Source: Nephrotoma appendiculata
Lineage: Eukaryota > Arthropoda > Insecta > Diptera > Tipulidae
Length of the DNA: 64,000 nucleotides
Direction of reading: 5' to 3'
Assembly (NCBI GenBank): GCA_947310385.1
Contig: OX371225.1
Location: 171,425,931-171,489,930, forward strand
Positions within the stretch are counted from its first letter, which is position 1. Every line of letters starts with the position of its first letter. Below are positions 35,973 to 46,380 of the stretch, piece after piece. The position numbers and the translations under genes are program-made. The notes below the pieces were generated by a model. It was not told the DNA's origin and ran no database searches. It saw nothing but the letters and a program-made list of their open reading frames with translations.

Positions 35973-36293
35973 TCAGATATTGGATCAAATGATACTTCGT
36001 TAACCTAGTGAAGGGAAATCAACATGGTTCAGGGGGGTAACAAATTATCTTTGTATCAGGTTAGACGGCTTTAAAGGTAAAGGCTACATATATGTAATTT
36101 AAAGGACGACTTTACCATATTTAATAATTTATTACATCAGACAGCCACCAGGTATTAGTTCTGTTGAAACTTGGTGGTAGTTGTGAAGGGCAGGTCAACT
36201 TTATCGAGGTGTGTAATAAATTATTTATGGGTTAGTTTACACGGAATTTGATTCAAAAGCTAAAGGCTACAAACGGGTTACCCACGAAATCCA

Positions 36294-36610
36294 TTATGTC
36301 ACGATCCTTTTTGACAAAATCCGTTTTTGACGTAATCATCTTTTGACAAAATACATCCTTTTCAAAATCCATTTATGATAAAATCCATTTTTGACAAAAT
36401 CCATTTCTGTCAAAATTCATTTTTGTCAAAATCTCTTTTGTCAAAATCCATGAAAAAACCATCGAATCCATCGTTTTTGTTATTTTTTACAAGCCCGGGC
36501 TTGTAAAATATAACAAAAACGATGGATTCGATGGTTTTTTCATGGATTTTGACAAAAATAACAAAAACGATGGATTCGAATTTTTTTTTCATGGATTCTT
36601 GGATTTTTTT
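36294..36610. repeat. Minisatellite and hairpin in the centre of element A
   Basis: Units of about 17-19 bases (TTTTGACAAAATCCAT) recur through 36294-36440. They are followed by a hairpin at about 36440-36552 centred on AAGCCCGGGCTT (CCCGGG at 36494-36499) with arms of about 55 bases (ATCGAATCCATCG). A partial third copy of the arm follows. This fits a foldback centre produced by repeated strand switching. Confidence 0.75.
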
Positions 36611-37769
36611 TTCATGGAAATACGAAATTTATTTTATTTGTACGATCATGAGTTTAGTGACATTATACTAGAGGATTTTGACAACAGTGGATTGTGTCAT
36701 AAATGGATTTAGTAAAAATTGGAAAATAACAAAAAAGGGTTTCAACAATCATGGGTTTCAACATCAATGGATTTTGTCAAATGAGGATTTTTATAAAAAG
36801 CTACGAATTTTAGCAAAATGGATTTTGGAAAGATGGATAACGGGTGGAACCCGCTACAAACTTGTAATTCAAAGGTCGATTTTACCACCATTAATAAATT
36901 ATTACACCAGACCACTACCAGATATTGAGTCTTATGTTAATCCATGCCTTGTGAATGGTAGGTCAACCTTATCCAGGTGCGTAATAGATTATTGTTGTGT
37001 CAGGTAACACGGAACTGTAAAGGCTTCAAATATGTGATTTAAAGTTTGATTTACCACATTTAATAAATTATTACACCAGACCGCCACCAGATATTGCGTC
37101 AAATGTTACTCCATGGTCGTTGTGAACGGCAGGTCAACTATATTCAGGTGTGTAATAAATTATTTTGTAGTCATATTACACGGAATTGGCTCAGAATGGT
37201 AAATGCTTCAAATGTGTAATTTATTACACCAGTCAAATGTTAAGTCCTTTACCATTTTGGTGGGCAGATCAATATTATCCAGGTATGTAATAAATTGTAT
37301 TTGTGTCAGAATACGCGAAATTGGCTTCAAAGTGCAAAGGCCTGAAATAGGTAATTTAAAGGTCGATTTTATACAACATTTAATAATTTATTACACCAAA
37401 CCACAACCAGATATTCACAAGGTCCATGCGGAGTAATCATTTTACCTAATATCTGGTAGCGGTCTAGTGTACTAAATTATTAAATGTGGTAAAATCGTCT
37501 TTAAAATTACATATTTGAAGCCTTTAACTTCTGAAGCCAACTTCGTATAACCTGACCCAAAATTAATTTATTACACACCTGGATAAGGTGGACCTGCTCT
37601 CCACAAGGTAAATAGAGAAGGATTTTATACAATTTCTGGTGGTGGTCTGGCGTAACAAAATATTAAATGTGGTAAAATCGCCATTTGATCATATTTGAAG
37701 CCTTTACACTCTGAAGCCAATTCCGTTTAACACGCTAACCTGATACAAAGATAATGTATTACCTGCCTG

Positions 37770-38070
37770 TGGCACTATTCTGGTAATTCCCTCGGAATAG
37801 TGAGGGAAAGAATTTATTTGTAATTTATAATTAAAAAAAAAATTCTGGCATAGGTACGGAGGTAAAAAACTAGAGTTAATTTTTTTTGAAAACAAAATTA
37901 ATTTGGGAGTAATTTTCCCTGAAAATTTAGATATGGAAAAATTATTCCCAATTTATAAATATTTACACCAAAATTTTCTTCAGTAGGCTGGAAAAATAAT
38001 ATTTGAACAAAAATTACATATAAATTCTTTCTCCAATTCCCTATTCCCGGGGAATTACCAGAATAGTACC
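37770..38070. repeat. Inverted-repeat MITE 3 inside element A
   Basis: GGCACTATTCTGGTAATTCC and, inverted, GGAATTACCAGAATAGTACC bound about 300 bases related to MITEs 1 and 2. Confidence 0.7.
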
Positions 38071-38668
38071 TCTGAATAAGGTTAATTTTCCCTTTACTAA
38101 GTTAACGAGGTAACATTTGACCCAATATCTGGTGGCAGTGTGGTGTAATAAATACTTAAATGTGGCTTTGCCAACCTATATATTGCAATTTGAAACCTAC
38201 ATCTTCTTATGTCTAGTCCGTCTAGTATTATACAAAAATAATTTATTACATACCTGGATAAGATTGACCTACCCTACCGACAAGGCTTTGGAGCAACATT
38301 TGGTCCAAAATCTGGTGGCAGTCTGGTGTAAAAACCTTATTAAAGTTGGTGAAATTGGCGTTTATGAAATAAACAATCGTTTTAGGATGAAATTTACGCT
38401 TAGGCATGTTATAGGGATGGTCTTGAACTAACTTATTCAATGTAATTAATTTGTAATAAATTCTGGTCCAAGAACCATCCCGATATCATAGCTACATATA
38501 AAGTTACAATTTTGGCGGTGCAGGTTTAATTGTAAGCTAAACCGACCACTCGTTTCTGGAAAATGGCAATTGTCATAAAATCGGGATTTGTTGTAATAAA
38601 TGTCTAACAAATTATTGTACAGATTTCATTGAGGCGGGCTAATTTGGTCGGTGCAGATTTAAAACAAT

Positions 38669-38677
38669 GAATTATTG
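38669..38677. repeat. 9-base target duplication of foldback element A, right
   Basis: GAATTATTG, identical to 34841-34849. Confidence 0.75.
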
Positions 38678-38949
38678 AATAATTTACGTAAAGCGGTTGG
38701 TTAGAAAATAATCATATCTCTACTTATATTCAATTACTTCGAATTTGCGATCTGCAGAAGAAACGGTTGTACTAAACCGTTAAAATTTTCTTCGATAAAT
38801 TAACATATACTTGACATTCAGAAGTCCTACGCGGATCAATCAATATTTTTTGGGAAAGATGTTTTCAACAAAACATGTTCTGTTGTTCTTCAACGCGTGC
38901 CTACTCCTATAGTACATCTATTTTTGTTTCAGTATTTATAATTTTCTAA

Positions 38950-39461
38950 TACCCTAGACAGACACAAAAGTTATCGCGATTTCTTCCAATCGCGATTACA
39001 TGTCAAACAAATAAAATCGCGATTTTATAATTATGGTGCGACAGACACAAACCCGATTTTGTAAATCTGCAAACGTTCAAATTCATATTTAATTAATGAA
39101 ATAAAGCAATTTCAATGCGTATTTGATGATTTTGAATTACATCGAATCAGTTACAATAAGTTAATAAAAACTAAATTTATAAATAATTTTTGTGACAGTT
39201 TAAAAATTTTAAAATTTAATTTACAATCTAACAATTTTTCTGTATACAATCAATGAAAATGACTTATGTTCCACAGCCCCATACAATCGTACTGATTTTT
39301 TTTTTATATTTCACATTTATCTTCTTCCTACAACCCGATTGTAGTAATCTTGTTCTATAAACGCAATAATCCTGTTTTGCCAAAATCGTGTGCTAACAGA
39401 CTGAAAAAATAACTACGTAATCTTGAATTCGCGATTAGCTAGTTTGTGTCTGTCTAGGGTA
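38950..39461. mobile_element. 512-base MITE with TACCCTAGACAGACACAAA ends
   Basis: TACCCTAGACAGACACAAA at the left is mirrored by TTTGTGTCTGTCTAGGGTA at the right (19 bases, perfect). The subterminal motif TCGCGATT occurs three times at the left and once at the right. The terminal TA could be target duplication or part of the repeat. No protein is encoded. Confidence 0.8.
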
Positions 39462-40117
39462 TAAGACTCTTTAAATAATCAGTTTTTAAACGACGAATGT
39501 CGGTAGCGACAATTTACCACAGCAAACGAAAAATTTATATTAGAAAATAAATTGATTAGTTTTAAGATAGGTTAAAAGCTGTTTGTAATCAGCGACCGAA
39601 TAGTTAAGAAGTCAAAAAAATTATTATATGTATAAACGTTAATATTTAAGCTGCCAACACAGGTGTTTTCATCGAATTTGCGGCGTCTATAGCCGGTTAC
39701 AACATACTTATGGTGTCTGTAAAATCAAAAATTAAGAGCATAAGTTAATGAAAAAATTAATTGTTTGATTAATAATCATAATCTCAAATTTAGATAATTT
39801 TATGGGTTTATAAATTAATAAATATAGTGTTCACTGTCAACTTAATCAGTCTTATTTAGTAGATTAACAAATTTAGTTTCGAAATCTATTCAATTTTAAT
39901 TGATTCAAAATATCTAAATATGTAATATAAAGAAAATTAATAAATTTGCCTTTTATTGGTCTGATCGTGGAACGTACAATCGTATATTTCCGTGAGCATA
40001 TACAATTTTGTATTTTCCTGCAAATACGAATTTCTATTTATCGGTAAACAATATAAATAAAGAATTAATAGAGAACTACATGTGAAAGATAATGCATAAA
40101 AATAAAAGTTGTTTGTA
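39462..40117. other. No gene seen
   Basis: A+T-rich spacer. Confidence 0.45.
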
Positions 40118-40262
40118 TGTATATGTAACCATTTATAGAATAAACAACGTTTTATTTTTTATACGTTTATTAGAAATTTGCACCACTACATATCCAGGGT
40201 TGTAATGATTTTTTACAGCAACAAACAACATAATGGAGAGATGTATTCGGCTTTATAAATCT
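40118..40262. repeat. Dispersed repeat, inverted copy of 34205-34345
   Basis: Reverse complement of the earlier block, including the TCCAGGGTTGTAATGATTT part. Confidence 0.7.
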
Positions 40263-40559
40263 TATTAAATATAATTAATCTATGGTATAAGCCAGCAAAG
40301 GTCTTTAAAATGTCCATTACAGCAAAAAATGTAACTCTGCAGACAGTAGTTTATTTTGCTTTCACGCATAAGAACAGCAAAAACACTGCCTGGGCACTGT
40401 ATGTGTGTACGCACCATAACAATTATTCGAGATTTCGGTCTCACATGCGACAGTGAGTTGAACTTCAGTTTGCACTTTACGAATATTTTTAATAAAGCAA
40501 ATTCAACACTCTTGTTCATCAAACACTGATTTAACGAATTTTTGAATCTCCATGTTTTT

Positions 40560-40935
40560 CAGGTTCTTGACCCCCTCGTTAGACCCCGGCTAGAGTATGC
40601 CAGCCAGATGTGGTGCCCATGGCATAAAAACCAATAAATCAACAAAATCGATGTGGTGTAGTGCAGTCATTTCTACGTTGCCTTTCGGGGATTTCTCAGA
40701 CCTGACAATAATAACTTAACACCCTAATTAGACCGTTTTAACCTTTTTAATTCATTAATGTCAGTATGGAAAATCTAGCCCTTCTTGAAAAAATAAATTT
40801 TAACGTGATATTATGCGCACCACAATTAAAGATCCAGTGCTTCCCGAACAAGAAACAGAACTGTTTATTGCCAGAACGAACCCGTTACCGGTAAGTTACG
40901 AGAGGTAACATTAGTTAGATATCCCTGAAGCTGGT
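40560..40935 (+). pseudogene. LINE reverse transcriptase C-terminal relic
   Basis: The first frame reads VLDPLVRPRLEYASQMWCPW, the segment after the RT thumb in Jockey/CR1/I-type LINEs (VRPxLEYxSxxWxP). In other frames INKIDVV, FLRPDN, then ARTNPLPVSYER follow as the typical end of such proteins. Frameshifts and stops are frequent. It is a 5'-truncated dead copy, distinct from the Jockey family at 21-29 kb. Confidence 0.65.
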
Positions 40936-41119
40936 AAAAAATATTGGTATTTCCTTGTGATTTATGTCAAAAATCAAACGGATTTTTTCATATCATCCGA
41001 AGAACTTTATAAATTAAAAGAGAAGTATTAAGATAATTAATTAAACTTAAAAAATTTAATTAACTTTATAATTTATTTGCATATTCTTCATCTTGTTTTC
41101 ATAGATATCTATTTTCCGG

Positions 41120-41450
41120 CCTGTTATCACAATTGTGTGGGTGACGAAAGTAAATCATGCCAAAAGTTTATTTTTGTATGCATTTTAGACCACTATTCAC
41201 ATTATAACACTTATATATGTAACACTTAAATCGTTGTCGACCCTAAAATAACAATACAACTAAAATAATAATAAAATAATTAATATGTTATATAATTTAT
41301 ATTTTATCAAATTATAATGCATTTTTCAACAAGAATTCCATTTTAACTAATACCCGTTAAGATCCGTAAGACATTACAACCTGTCATTTTTTACATACAT
41401 ATTTGTGCGTGGTGGACATATATTGAAGAAAAAAATTTCTCGTCGGATGA
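41120..41450. repeat. Copy of the repeat at 31960-32350
   Basis: Shares AATAATTAATATGTTA, ATTCCATTTTAACTAA and AAGACATTACAACCTGTCAT-type text with 31960-32350, including the CACAATTGTGT motif. Confidence 0.65.
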
Positions 41451-41485
41451 AGGGACGAAAATTTATGAAATCAATGCCACTCCGC

Positions 41486-41758
41486 TATTTCACACTTTGA
41501 TTCTTTCGTCACGTTTCTTTAGTTGTTGCCTCCGCCTCACCAACAAACTGTACCGACATGTTGCAACAATCACTTTTTTCGCTTCGATGCATTTTCGATT
41601 GAATAACAATTCAATTGCATAAAAAATATTTTTACTTCTATAATACCGTTATTCCATCGAAAATGCTTCGAAGCGAGACAAGTGATAGTTACCTTACAAC
41701 ATGTCGACATTTTTTTTGTCAGGAGGAAAGAATCCGACGAAAGAATCAAAAGCTGTGT
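41486..41758. repeat. Long imperfect hairpin, relative of 31207-31337
   Basis: ACTTTGATTCTTTCGTC at the left pairs with GACGAAAGAATCAAAAG at the right. The inner arms also pair (GACATGTTG with CAACATGTC, TTCGATGCATTTTCGAT with ATCGAAAATGCTTCGAA). Open frames across it (41570-41927) are translations of the hairpin. Confidence 0.7.
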
Positions 41759-42537
41759 TGCTTTCAAAAGATTACAACAACAATTGCATTGTATTCAAGC
41801 CGATTGTTTTAGAATGTTAAGAAAAACAATTTTAGGATTAGGGGAAATAAATCATTTTATGGTTATGGTGTTTACCGCAAGGCGTTATGTTTTCTATTTT
41901 TCTCGAAAAATTTATCTTGTAGAATAATTTAGCATTTGAAATTTGATAGCAAAGTACCGAATTTAATTTGTTCTATTTCATAAAATAAAAAAAAAATAAA
42001 ATAAATATTAAGAAAATGAACTAACACAGAAAAATTAAAACGCATTAAAAAATTAAATCCAAAAGTTGTTGCTTTCACATTTCTTAGCTAAGCTAAGCGG
42101 ATTAGCGAAAGCAACACTACTAAAGTGTGGCATGGCGGAATAATTTGAGTATATAAATTAAAATTTGACAGCGAAATAACAACCTATTGAACCGGTAAAT
42201 GGGTTGAGTCTCCGACTAAAGTATTTGTAGCGCCATCTTAATACTGTAGGTTGATATAATAATTCATAATCGATTTTGGAATTATAAGGTTTCGCGCCCA
42301 AATGAAAAGTTTAAAATCGTTTAAGATCAAATTTAAGATCAAACAAAACATTAAATTTGAATATGAAATATTTTGCATTTTTTTTGTTTGGTTGTGCATA
42401 AATTATTTCAATTTACAATCGTCAATCGAATCGAATCGAAAAAAGTTAACGCGTCTTTTATAACAATTGTCATGCTTTTAAAAAATATTGTACGGCAATC
42501 CTACTCTGAACTGTCAATTCTAGTGACTACTGTCGGA
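41759..42537. other. Upstream region of Gem3
   Basis: Repeat-derived sequence; 42170-42245 resembles 31370-31445 (AACCGGTA, GCGCCATCT). It then becomes unique sequence nearer the gene. No coding region was recognised. The basal promoter is likely in the last 150 bases. Confidence 0.45.
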
Positions 42538-42544
42538 ATCGATA
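42538..42544. promoter_or_regulatory. DRE-like element upstream of Gem3
   Basis: ATCGATA lies 109 bases before the start codon and matches seven of eight positions of the TATCGATA DNA-replication-related element. In Drosophila this element is frequent in promoters of housekeeping genes. The role here is inferred from sequence and position only. Confidence 0.4.
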
Positions 42545-42652
42545 AACAAAAACATAACCTCAATAACATTGGCGCAGTGCTAAACGTTTCTTGTAACAAA
42601 TTTGTGATAAATAAATAAAATAATCGTGATTTAAAATTAAATTTGTTCAAAC

Positions 42653-44723
42653 ATGTCTCATATTATTGCGCATAACATTGAGAATGATGGAAATAAGCGC
42701 ACAGACGACATTAAAATTGAAGAAAACTTGAATTTTGCCGATATGCTAATTCCTGATAGAATACTCGAAGGATTGCTGCATAGTGGATTTAAAACACCTA
42801 GCCCAATACAATTGAGAGCTATACCACTTGGACGAAGTGGTTTAGGTATATTATATCAGTATATTTCATTCCAATAAGTTTTGGCCAGCAGGATTATTTT
42901 CTTTACAGATTTAATTGTACAAGCCAAGTCAGGAACGGGAAAAACTCTTGTGTTTTCTATTATTGTGTTGGAATCGTATTCAAGTGAAATAAACACTCCC
43001 CAGTCATTGATTTTAACACCAACGAGAGAAATTGCCGTCCAAATTGTTGATGTGCTGCGAAACATCGGATCTGCCATCTCTGGTACGCCTAATAAAATTA
43101 TGCTTGTATTTAAAATATGAGATTCAAATCTTACATTCCACAGATTTTAAGGTAGACTGTTTCATTGGGGGCTTGAACGTGGCGGACGATCGTACAAAAA
43201 TTCAAAATTGTAAATGTATAGTTGGTACACCAGGCCGCATATTACAACTAATCCAAACCCAAGTACTAAAAACTGAAACAATCAAAACTTTGGTGTTTGA
43301 TGAAGCAGATAAACTTATTGAAACTTCCTATCTGGCCGATATCAATAAAATCGTTAAATCACTTCATCATCGACGCCAAATGATTGCAACTAGCGCTACA
43401 ATCGATAATCAACTAAACTCTATATTATCCAGTTACATGAAAAATCCGGCCAAAGTTACACCAAAACGCGAAATACCAATTTTACTTGGGATCAAACAGT
43501 TTGGCTGTGAAATACCCGACGAAGTTAATCAGTTGCGAGAGATGCAAACTAAAATCAACGAAATGAAGAAAATATTCCGTTCAATTACGTTCAAACAGTG
43601 CTTAGTATTCAGCAATTCTCAATCGCGTGCCGAAAGCTATTGCAATTTATTGAACAATGACGATTGGCCAACCGAAGTGATAAGCGGCGCTCACGATCAA
43701 AAAACACGTTTAAATATATTGCAAAAACTCAAGGAATTTAAATTTCGCATTTTGATCACCACCGATTTAATGTCACGCGGTATTGATGCGGAAAATATAA
43801 ATTTGGTAATCAACTTGGACATTCCATTTTCAGGGCCGACATATTTGCATCGTATTGGACGGGCGGGTCGTTACGGCTCTTATGGTATTGCCATCACATT
43901 CTTCAAAAAAGGATTCGAAACGGTGAAATTTCAAAAACTTTTGGGTACAATCGGTGGTTCAAAAATGTCTGTACTTAAATTTCCAAACTCTGGTAATATA
44001 CCCGATTTATGGAATTTTAAAGAACGTGAAGCTGAAAAATTGAAATTCGGCGAAATATTTGGTATAGCGGACCAGGCTCATTCCGCCGAATTTAACAATT
44101 ATGATGATTCCCATGATGAAATTACAAAAAAATTAACCGAAAATTTAAATTTGTTGGAAATTACAAAACGTTTAATCGACGATCCAAATAAAAAACCCGC
44201 TGTATCGGATATGCGCTCGATATTTGATGAGTATAATGAAACAAATTCGATTAACGATAATAAATGCTGTGATGATTTACCTTCACCTCCACTTACATCA
44301 CCACCCGCTATACCCATCGACTACGAAAATCTCTTAAGTGAATATAAAAAAATGCGCGAACCGGACAATGACGATGAGGAAGAAAAATCAGATTCGATGG
44401 TAACAAATGATCGAACCGAAAATAATTTTGATGAGCCGGACGACAGTGATTCGGATAAAAGTAATTTTGGTTCGTCGTCCAGTCGATCAGTGTCTGAGAA
44501 AATTGAAAACGTATCAGATTCATCGACAGCCGAACAGGAAAAGCAACTGCTCAGCATCGGGAATGATTATGGTGATGACGAGGACGAAGGGATATTTTAT
44601 CGTAAATTGCACGAGTTACCAAACCGAGAGGATAGTCGAATGTTGTTTTGGATGCAGCAGTATCATTATCAGGTGAATGCTATCCAACAATATGTCAAAA
44701 TGTTTAGAAATCTTCGTACTTAA
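42653..44723 (+). CDS. Gem3: Gemin3 (DDX20) DEAD-box RNA helicase, three exons
   Basis: Exons 42653-42845, 42909-43082 and 43144-44723 join in frame to 648 residues. The product is an ATP-dependent RNA helicase and a core part of the SMN-Gemin complex, which loads Sm rings onto spliceosomal snRNAs in the cytoplasm. Motifs visible: Q motif GFKTPSPIQ (45-53), Walker A AKSGTGKT (70-77), PTREIA (102-107), TPGR (151-154), DEAD (175-178), SAT (206-208), TTDLMSRGID (328-337) and HRIGRAGRYG (358-367). All catalytic residues are intact. The tail (about 400-648) is acidic, rich in Asp/Ser, and ends in a conserved-looking block (RMLFWMQQYHYQVNAIQQYV). The start has a fly-like CAAAC-ATG context. The C-terminus is shorter than I recall for human DDX20 and Drosophila Gem3. 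Gem3 is preferred over other DEAD-box proteins because of IGG after motif Ia and the DEADKLIE context. All neighbours are mobile elements. Confidence 0.88.
42846..42908 (+). other. Gem3: Gem3 intron 1 (63 bases)
   Basis: Starts GTATAT, ends TTTCTTTACAG. Removal joins GRSGL to DLIVQAKSGTGKT with the Asp codon split across the junction. Confidence 0.9.
43083..43143 (+). other. Gem3: Gem3 intron 2 (61 bases)
   Basis: Starts GTACGC, ends ATTCCACAG. Removal joins NIGSAIS to DFKVDCFIGG, again with a split Asp codon. The long frame that appears to start at 43032 runs through this intron and is not the real start. Confidence 0.88.
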
Positions 44724-44744
44724 GACGTTTAACATGCGCATTAA

Positions 44745-44750
44745 AATAAA
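44745..44750 (+). terminator. Gem3: Poly(A) signal of Gem3
   Basis: AATAAA, 22 bases after the stop codon, the only canonical signal close to the end of the gene. Confidence 0.6.
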
Positions 44751-45049
44751 GTTGCTTTCTTATTTAATAATTTAAAAATTTGTTTTTTTTTTACTGACCG
44801 TTATAGTAAATATTTCTGATAGCAAATTATTACAAAATTTCTCAAAATTTCTTTCTTCAAACTAAAAACGGGGTTGGGTAAGAAAGAAGGATTTGGAAAG
44901 ATTATACGGAAAGATCCAATGTTCCTGTTAGGTTCATGCCAATATAGAAAAAGCATCATCGATTCGAAAATTCGATTTTCTGAATGAATCGCCAAAAATT
45001 TTAGGTTCATACATTTATCTGCAATCTTTCAACGTCGATTATCCTTTGA

Positions 45050-45720
45050 GTACAGGATTTCGCTCGATGGGCTATACTTTTGATGGTGTCGTTTTTCAAT
45101 GTCAGGGTAGTGCACGATTGTGCTTTTCCGTTACAACATCTGCCGGTACACAAAAACGTGGGATCCCAAAACAGGTGCAGCTTCTGCCCAGCATAATGGT
45201 ATAGCAGTAATTCCGACAGTAATATCGAGATGTAGTTCGTTGAATCTTCTCATAACGGGCGTAATTTCATATTATGTATGTGGTATATCGATTAACTTTT
45301 GCTTTTTGGCAGGCCAGACAACATTGGGCAATTTTTTAACATCACTCTTGGCACTGGCACAGAATGGTCAACTGAAGCTTGGCTATCGGTATCGTGTGTG
45401 CTAAGTGCTAACATATAACAACCTCACTTTATTGGTTTTTGACGAGATCAAATGCAGCAATTGTTTCCTCTGTCCACTTGATAACTCGAGAATCAGTTAA
45501 GATAATTGCAGAGGATTATGCTTTATTCCCACCGGCATTCGGTATAAATGTGCGATATAAATTCAACATTCCCAAAAAAATGTAAGCTGTTTTACACTTT
45601 CAGGCCTGATGAATTTGAGTATATCGTTAACACGCTCAATGGACGGTTTGATTTCATGATTCAAAAATTGATGTTACTCCTTCTTGAAATGGCATTCTCA
45701 ACGTTGATTACTTAACCTGC
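45050..45720 (-). pseudogene. Gypsy-type pol relic (RT end and integrase)
   Basis: From 45720 downward the minus strand gives FLGMLNLYRTFIPNAGG, which is the RT/RNase H boundary of Gypsy pol, then IKWTEETIAAFDLVKNQ. A deletion removes RNase H. The integrase zinc region CPMLSGLPK/KVNRHTTY follows near 45310, then MRRFNELHLDITVG (start of the integrase core) and SHVFVYR (integrase C-terminus) near 45160. Several frameshifts are needed. It is a decayed, internally deleted copy. Confidence 0.7.
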
Positions 45721-45794
45721 GATTAGGATAAAAAAAATAGAATTGAAAGATTAGTGCGTGTGAAAAAATTGTTTTTTTGGTCAAAATGAGAAGA

Positions 45795-46380
45795 TATGAA
45801 TGAATTGGTTGCACAACTGGTTGCCAGTCAAGCAGGTTTAATGAACCAGATAAAAAATTTGTTGATCAATCAGAGAACACATAATTTTCAGCGCCTGCGC
45901 CATTTCGTATGGAGGACCACAATAAAGAAAACTTTGATGAGTACATGGCTCAGTTAAAACTATTTAATCTTAAATAAAATCGAGTCCGAAGAAAAAAAGT
46001 ATGTTCATTAGCCTGGGTTGGGATCGATACGAGTTTTAACAATATTTCATCAATTCTGATCATGTGTTTTCATCCTGATGCAAGTTCTTGCAGTTAGATG
46101 CAAGCTAGATCGCTAATTTAATGAAAGTGGCTGAAACAATTGAGTTCAAATCCACAAGATACAAGAAATCGTACTCTGGTTTCGCAGATCACGAGCCAGT
46201 ACGCACAGTGATCATAGAAAAAGGTAACCCCACCAAAGAAACAAATGTTTTGGGAATGAATTATTTCGATGTATTCGGTCTTCAAATGCAGCGAATTGAA
46301 GCAGAGAAAGAGTATTTGTTTTCTATTTCGTGCGATAAATTAAGTAAACGAGAGGATTGGTGTCACTCGACGTTTTTTAA
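45795..46380 (+). pseudogene. Gypsy-like gag relic
   Basis: The plus strand starts MNELVAQLVASQAGLMNQI, then in shifted frames EDHNKENFDEYMAQLKLFNL, NKIESEEKK and FISLGWDRYE. This pattern fits the start of gag proteins of Gypsy-type elements. The open frame 46121-46492 continues with MKVAETIEFKSTRYKKSY and FSISCDKLSK. It faces away from the minus-strand pol relic at 45.1-45.7 kb, so the two are not one simple insertion. No zinc knuckle was found. Confidence 0.5.

Larger units (their letters stand above)
34850..38668. mobile_element. Foldback-like element A (3.8 kb, long repetitive inverted termini)
   Basis: The ends begin AGTGCTTATAGCTGCACC and, inverted at the right, ATTGTTTTAAATCTGCACC. 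Inside are about 330 bases of inverted arm (CTGCACCAACC, ATCGGGATGGTTCTTGG), then repeated units of about 170-190 bases carrying ACACCAGACCGCCACCAGAT and AGGTGTGTAATAAATTA, in opposite orientation in the two halves. GAATTATTG is duplicated at both flanks. Long inverted termini built from tandem units plus a 9-base duplication is the architecture of Drosophila Foldback (FB) elements, which belong to the MULE group. No transposase was found, so it is non-autonomous. Three inverted-repeat MITEs and a hairpin lie inside. Confidence 0.8.

Noticed and set aside
41570..41927. Overlapping frames on both strands as genes
   Set aside because: They are translations of the imperfect hairpin at 41486-41758 and its flank.
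43032..43143. Apparent start of a 563-codon frame for the helicase
   Set aside because: The frame before 43144 runs through exon 2 out of phase and through intron 2. Motifs Q, I and Ia lie upstream in exons 1 and 2, which join in frame.
45050..46380. One complete Gypsy element made of the pol and gag relics
   Set aside because: The pol relic reads on the minus strand and the gag-like relic on the plus strand, so a single simple insertion does not explain both.
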